Part shown: one piece after another, positions 61,860 to 64,000 of the stretch | Numbering within the stretch: position 1 is the stretch's first letter | How the letters are laid out: the number at the start of each line of letters is the position of its first letter | NCBI RefSeq assembly: GCF_017874355.1 | Contig: NZ_JAGGLI010000006.1 | Location: 42,850 to 106,849 of the forward strand | Origin: Acetoanaerobium pronyense | Lineage (GTDB): Bacteria; Bacillota; Clostridia; Peptostreptococcales; Filifactoraceae | Direction: 5' to 3' | DNA: 64,000 bases | Notes under the pieces: model-generated | The model's input: the letters and a program-made list of their open reading frames with translations, nothing else | Told to the model about the DNA's origin: nothing | The model's database searches: none | Made by a program: the position numbers and the translations under genes

Positions 61860-62465
61860 TTAATATCCCAAATCCTTGTCAATTAAAAGCACTTCTATAT
61901 CTACAGAAGGAAGATGTCCTTCTATTATAGTAGTGACATTGCACATTCTATTTACTCCTTTACAATCATTGCATTTTCCTGTAATAGCACATGGAGTATC
62001 TCTATTTAGCCTTCTCGCATTTAAAGGACAGGCTTCTTCTTTTATTCTCTTTAAAGCAGCATCTATATTTGAGACAATTTTATTTTTTCCTGCAATTATT
62101 ACTACCTTATCAGGACCAAATATCATACTCGATACTCTATTTCCATTTCCATCTATATTCACTAATCTCCCATCCTCAACTATTGCATTGGAACTTGAAA
62201 AATAAATATTGGATGAAGAAGCTTTTTTTAAAATTTCATTTCTTTTTTCTGGTTCAACCTTCCAGTGCCAGAAAATTTCCTTTTCCTCTTCTTTAAAGAT
62301 TTCATAAAGACCAAGCTGTTCAATAGTTATAGAACCTCCTATACCTACAGTTTTAGCATCCTTAATTAGTTCTTTAATATAATTTATAATATCCTCTTCT
62401 TTATAAAATACCTCTGACTTTATGTTTCTTTTAATAAAATTTGTTTTAATACTTTCTAAATTCAT
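61860..62465 (-). CDS. LUD-domain protein (LutC/YkgG-like)
   Basis: 201 residues. LUD (lactate-utilisation) fold: DAKTVGIGGSITIEQLGLYEIF, the YFSSSNAIVEDGRLVNIDGNGNRVS core and VVIIAGKNKIV. The C-terminus has a Cys cluster (ACPLNARRLNRDTPCAITGKC, then NDC and RMC; about 150-180), suggesting a metal or Fe-S site. First gene of the run LUD-iscS-thiI, with 13 bases to the desulfurase. AGGTAAG-like site upstream. LutC-type enzymes work in lactate oxidation, but lutA and lutB are absent here, so a different job linked to sulfur transfer is possible. Confidence 0.82.
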   Translation of the reverse strand: MNLESIKTNFIKRNIKSEVFYKEEDIINYIKELIKDAKTVGIGGSITIEQLGLYEIFKEEEKEIFWHWKVEPEKRNEILKKASSSNIYFSSSNAIVEDGRLVNIDGNGNRVSSMIFGPDKVVIIAGKNKIVSNIDAALKRIKEEACPLNARRLNRDTPCAITGKCNDCKGVNRMCNVTTIIEGHLPSVDIEVLLIDKDLGY

Positions 62466-62615
62466 ATCTTACCTCCAGTTAAAAAGTATATTTAGACTTT
62501 TTCTACTTTCCTATTATATCTTAATTAGGTTTTTATGTCATATTCTTAGTATATTAATTTTAAAGTTCAAAATGATTTGTTCAGTAAGTTTTATTGTAAA
62601 ATTTTTAAAACATTA

Positions 62616-62644
62616 TTGCAAAATTTGTCGAAATTTGTTATACT
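62616..62644 (+). promoter_or_regulatory. Strong promoter of the candidate small RNA
   Basis: TTGCAA (62616-62621), exactly 17 bases, TATACT (62639-62644). Predicted start near 62651. Confidence 0.8.
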
Positions 62645-62650
62645 TATTTC

Positions 62651-62750
62651 AGTGGTTATCCCCCTGGTAACCTCAACAAAATCTCTATTCCCAATACCCC
62701 TTTTGAACGGATTTTTTACGTTTAGCCTGCTTATTTAAGCAGGTTTTTTC
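62651..62750 (+). ncRNA. Candidate C-rich small RNA (or attenuated asparaginase leader)
   Basis: About 100 nt between a consensus promoter and an intrinsic terminator (CCTGCTTA 62726-62733, TAAGCAGG 62736-62743, then six T). The 5-prime hairpin GGTTA (62654-62658)/TAACC (62668-62672) exposes TCCCCCT in its loop; two more C-runs, TTCCCAA (62688-62694) and TACCCCTT (62695-62702), lie in single-stranded regions. No open frame. The layout matches Gram-positive C-rich regulatory RNAs (RsaE/RoxS, FsrA) that cover Shine-Dalgarno sites. The asparaginase gene begins about 100 bases later, so it could also be its leader. Confidence 0.7.
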
Positions 62751-62850
62751 TTGCAAAAAAATATTTAATAAAAATTTTTATAGACTCTGATATTACTGAA
62801 TGCTAAAATTCTATTGTAATAACTTAAAAATTTAGGGGGACTTTATTAAT

Positions 62851-63837
62851 ATGAAACCAAAAGTAGCTATTATTTTTACAGGCGGAACAATATCAATGAC
62901 AGTTGATGAAAAAATTGGTGCGGCAATACCAACGTTGACTGGAAATCAGATTTTATCAATGGTGTCTAACATCGATAAATTGGCTGAAATAGAAACAATA
63001 GAGTATTCTGAACTTCCTGGACCTCATATGACAATAGATAGGCTTTTAGAAATTCGAAAAATAATAAATGATTTAGTATTAAGAAAAGATATTTCAGGAG
63101 TTATTATAACTCATGGAACGGACAACTTAGAGGAAACTGCTTACTTTTTAGACCTTACAATGCAAACTAGCAAACCTGTAGTAATGGTAGGAGCTATGAG
63201 AAACAGTTCTGAACTAGGATATGATGGACCTAGCAATCTAGCAGCAGCTGTTTGTACTGCTATTTCTCCTAAAGCAAGAGATAAAGGTGTTTTGGTTGTA
63301 CTCAATAATGAAGTGAATATAGCAAGAGAGGTTACAAAAACCAATACTCTTTCATTAAATACTTTTCAATCTCCATATGGGCCTATTGGAAGTATAGATA
63401 CGAATGATCTTATTATTCATAGAAATATAGTTTCTAAACAATATATAGACACTGATATAGTCGAAAGAAAGGTTTATCTTATTAAATCCTGCTTTGATAT
63501 GGATGATACATTAATTAATTGCGTAGTTGCATCAGGAGCGAAGGGTATAGTGATTGAAGGAATGGGAAGAGGTAATATCCCTCCTAAAGCTGTTGATGCA
63601 ATAAAAGAAGCGTTAAGCTTAGGAGTTGTAGTAGTTATAGTATCTAGATGCCCTTCAGGCAGAGTAATGGAATCTTATGGATACAAAGGTGGCGGAAAAG
63701 ATCTTGTGGATATGGGAGTAATCTTAGGAGGAGACTTAACAGGACAAAAAGCAAGAATCAAGCTTATGGTTGCTCTTGGAAAAACAAATGATCAAAATAT
63801 AATCCGTGAAATTTTTGAAGATGATATCTATTCGTAA
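62851..63837 (+). CDS. L-asparaginase, type I
   Basis: Hydrolyses asparagine to aspartate and ammonia in the cytosol. 328 residues. The two threonine motifs are intact: FTGGTISM (nucleophile Thr about 12-14) and ITHGTDNLEETAYFL (Thr of the second catalytic triad, about 89-95); GAMRNSSELGYDGPSNL and EGMGRGNIP complete the family. No signal peptide, so cytosolic. Ribosome binding site AGGGGGA (62834-62840) is 10 bases from the ATG and complementary to the loop of the small RNA upstream. Its promoter is not clear; it may read through from the small-RNA promoter. Confidence 0.94.
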   Translation: MKPKVAIIFTGGTISMTVDEKIGAAIPTLTGNQILSMVSNIDKLAEIETIEYSELPGPHMTIDRLLEIRKIINDLVLRKDISGVIITHGTDNLEETAYFLDLTMQTSKPVVMVGAMRNSSELGYDGPSNLAAAVCTAISPKARDKGVLVVLNNEVNIAREVTKTNTLSLNTFQSPYGPIGSIDTNDLIIHRNIVSKQYIDTDIVERKVYLIKSCFDMDDTLINCVVASGAKGIVIEGMGRGNIPPKAVDAIKEALSLGVVVVIVSRCPSGRVMESYGYKGGGKDLVDMGVILGGDLTGQKARIKLMVALGKTNDQNIIREIFEDDIYS

Positions 63838-64000
63838 ATAAATTTTTATAAGAAATATATTACAAAAACCCCTTAAGCAATCTGGTAATATGTCAAGAAA
63901 AGATATTTAAAGAAAACGTACAAAAGATTTAAAGAAGGGCAAAGCAAATAGAACCTATGATTTTCAATGAAAAAAACAGGTTAAAGATTGAGAAATATTT
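63838..64000. other. AT-rich 3-prime edge, no gene seen
   Basis: No credible frame. A weak hairpin ATATTAC (63857-63863) with GTAATAT (63885-63891) follows the asparaginase gene; it lacks a T tract. Confidence 0.4.

Noticed and set aside
61368..62296. Several plus-strand frames of 100-110 codons
   Set aside because: They are antisense to the cysteine desulfurase and LUD genes, whose family motifs are clear.
1..64000. CRISPR array, tRNA or 16S/23S rRNA genes
   Set aside because: No regularly spaced repeats, no tRNA-like cloverleaf with TTCGA-type arm outside the T-box, and no rRNA signature blocks were noticed by eye; a dedicated scan was not possible.

Overview
The window is about 70% A+T and gene-dense. 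It carries Shine-Dalgarno-led operons, intrinsic terminators, a tRNA-Phe T-box, a LexA/LysM SOS pair and butyrate and amino-acid fermentation genes. This points to an anaerobic low-GC Firmicute of class Clostridia. Histidine and folate one-carbon genes, Bcd-Etf and phosphotransbutyrylase together suggest an amino-acid fermenter, possibly Peptostreptococcaceae-like (inference; no 16S rRNA is present).

Layout: 1-2035 holds the end of a GNAT acetyltransferase, then the infC-rpmI-rplT operon behind a structured attenuator leader. 2184-5733 is a MaoC hydratase plus the electron-bifurcating bcd-etfB-etfA set. 5766-8606 is a Ktr-type K+ uptake pair plus a SpoU rRNA methyltransferase. 8598-12303 is T-box-controlled pheST. 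12498-20928 holds zapA, a U32 peptidase, mutS2, a Fur-family regulator with a perfect palindromic operator, argS and an unknown coupled gene. 20941-24983 has two minus-strand genes and a B12/radical-SAM plus TPR pair. 25069-34396 is phosphotransbutyrylase, fhs-fchA-folD, and a histidine-degradation block (ftcD, a second cyclodeaminase and hutI on the minus strand, hutU divergent). Together these turn urocanate into glutamate, formate and ATP; hutH is not in the window. 34494-34833 is RNase P RNA. 35787-39765 is a LytS/LytT two-component system with a CstA-type carrier. 39947-42718 is a MoxR ATPase plus a von Willebrand A partner. 43231-44415 is an aminotransferase.

44416-62465 has a structured intergenic region, a tyrosine recombinase, the divergent LysM/lexA pair under three LexA boxes, a long glutamine synthetase-like gene with a YnbB-like PLP enzyme, and a second Xer-like recombinase beside a dif-like palindrome. 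It continues with the clostridial usp-miaB-mutS-mutL-miaA-hfq cluster, then LUD-iscS-thiI. The end holds a candidate 100-nt small RNA with three C-runs and its own promoter and terminator, then asparaginase.

Most genes are core functions. The most interesting unexplained signals are non-coding: the small RNA at 62651-62750, whose loop complements unusual G-rich ribosome binding sites of three metabolic genes in the window; the 11-6-11 palindrome at 50612-50639; the structured block at 44416-44959; and the operator-like repeats before fur, hutU and cstA.
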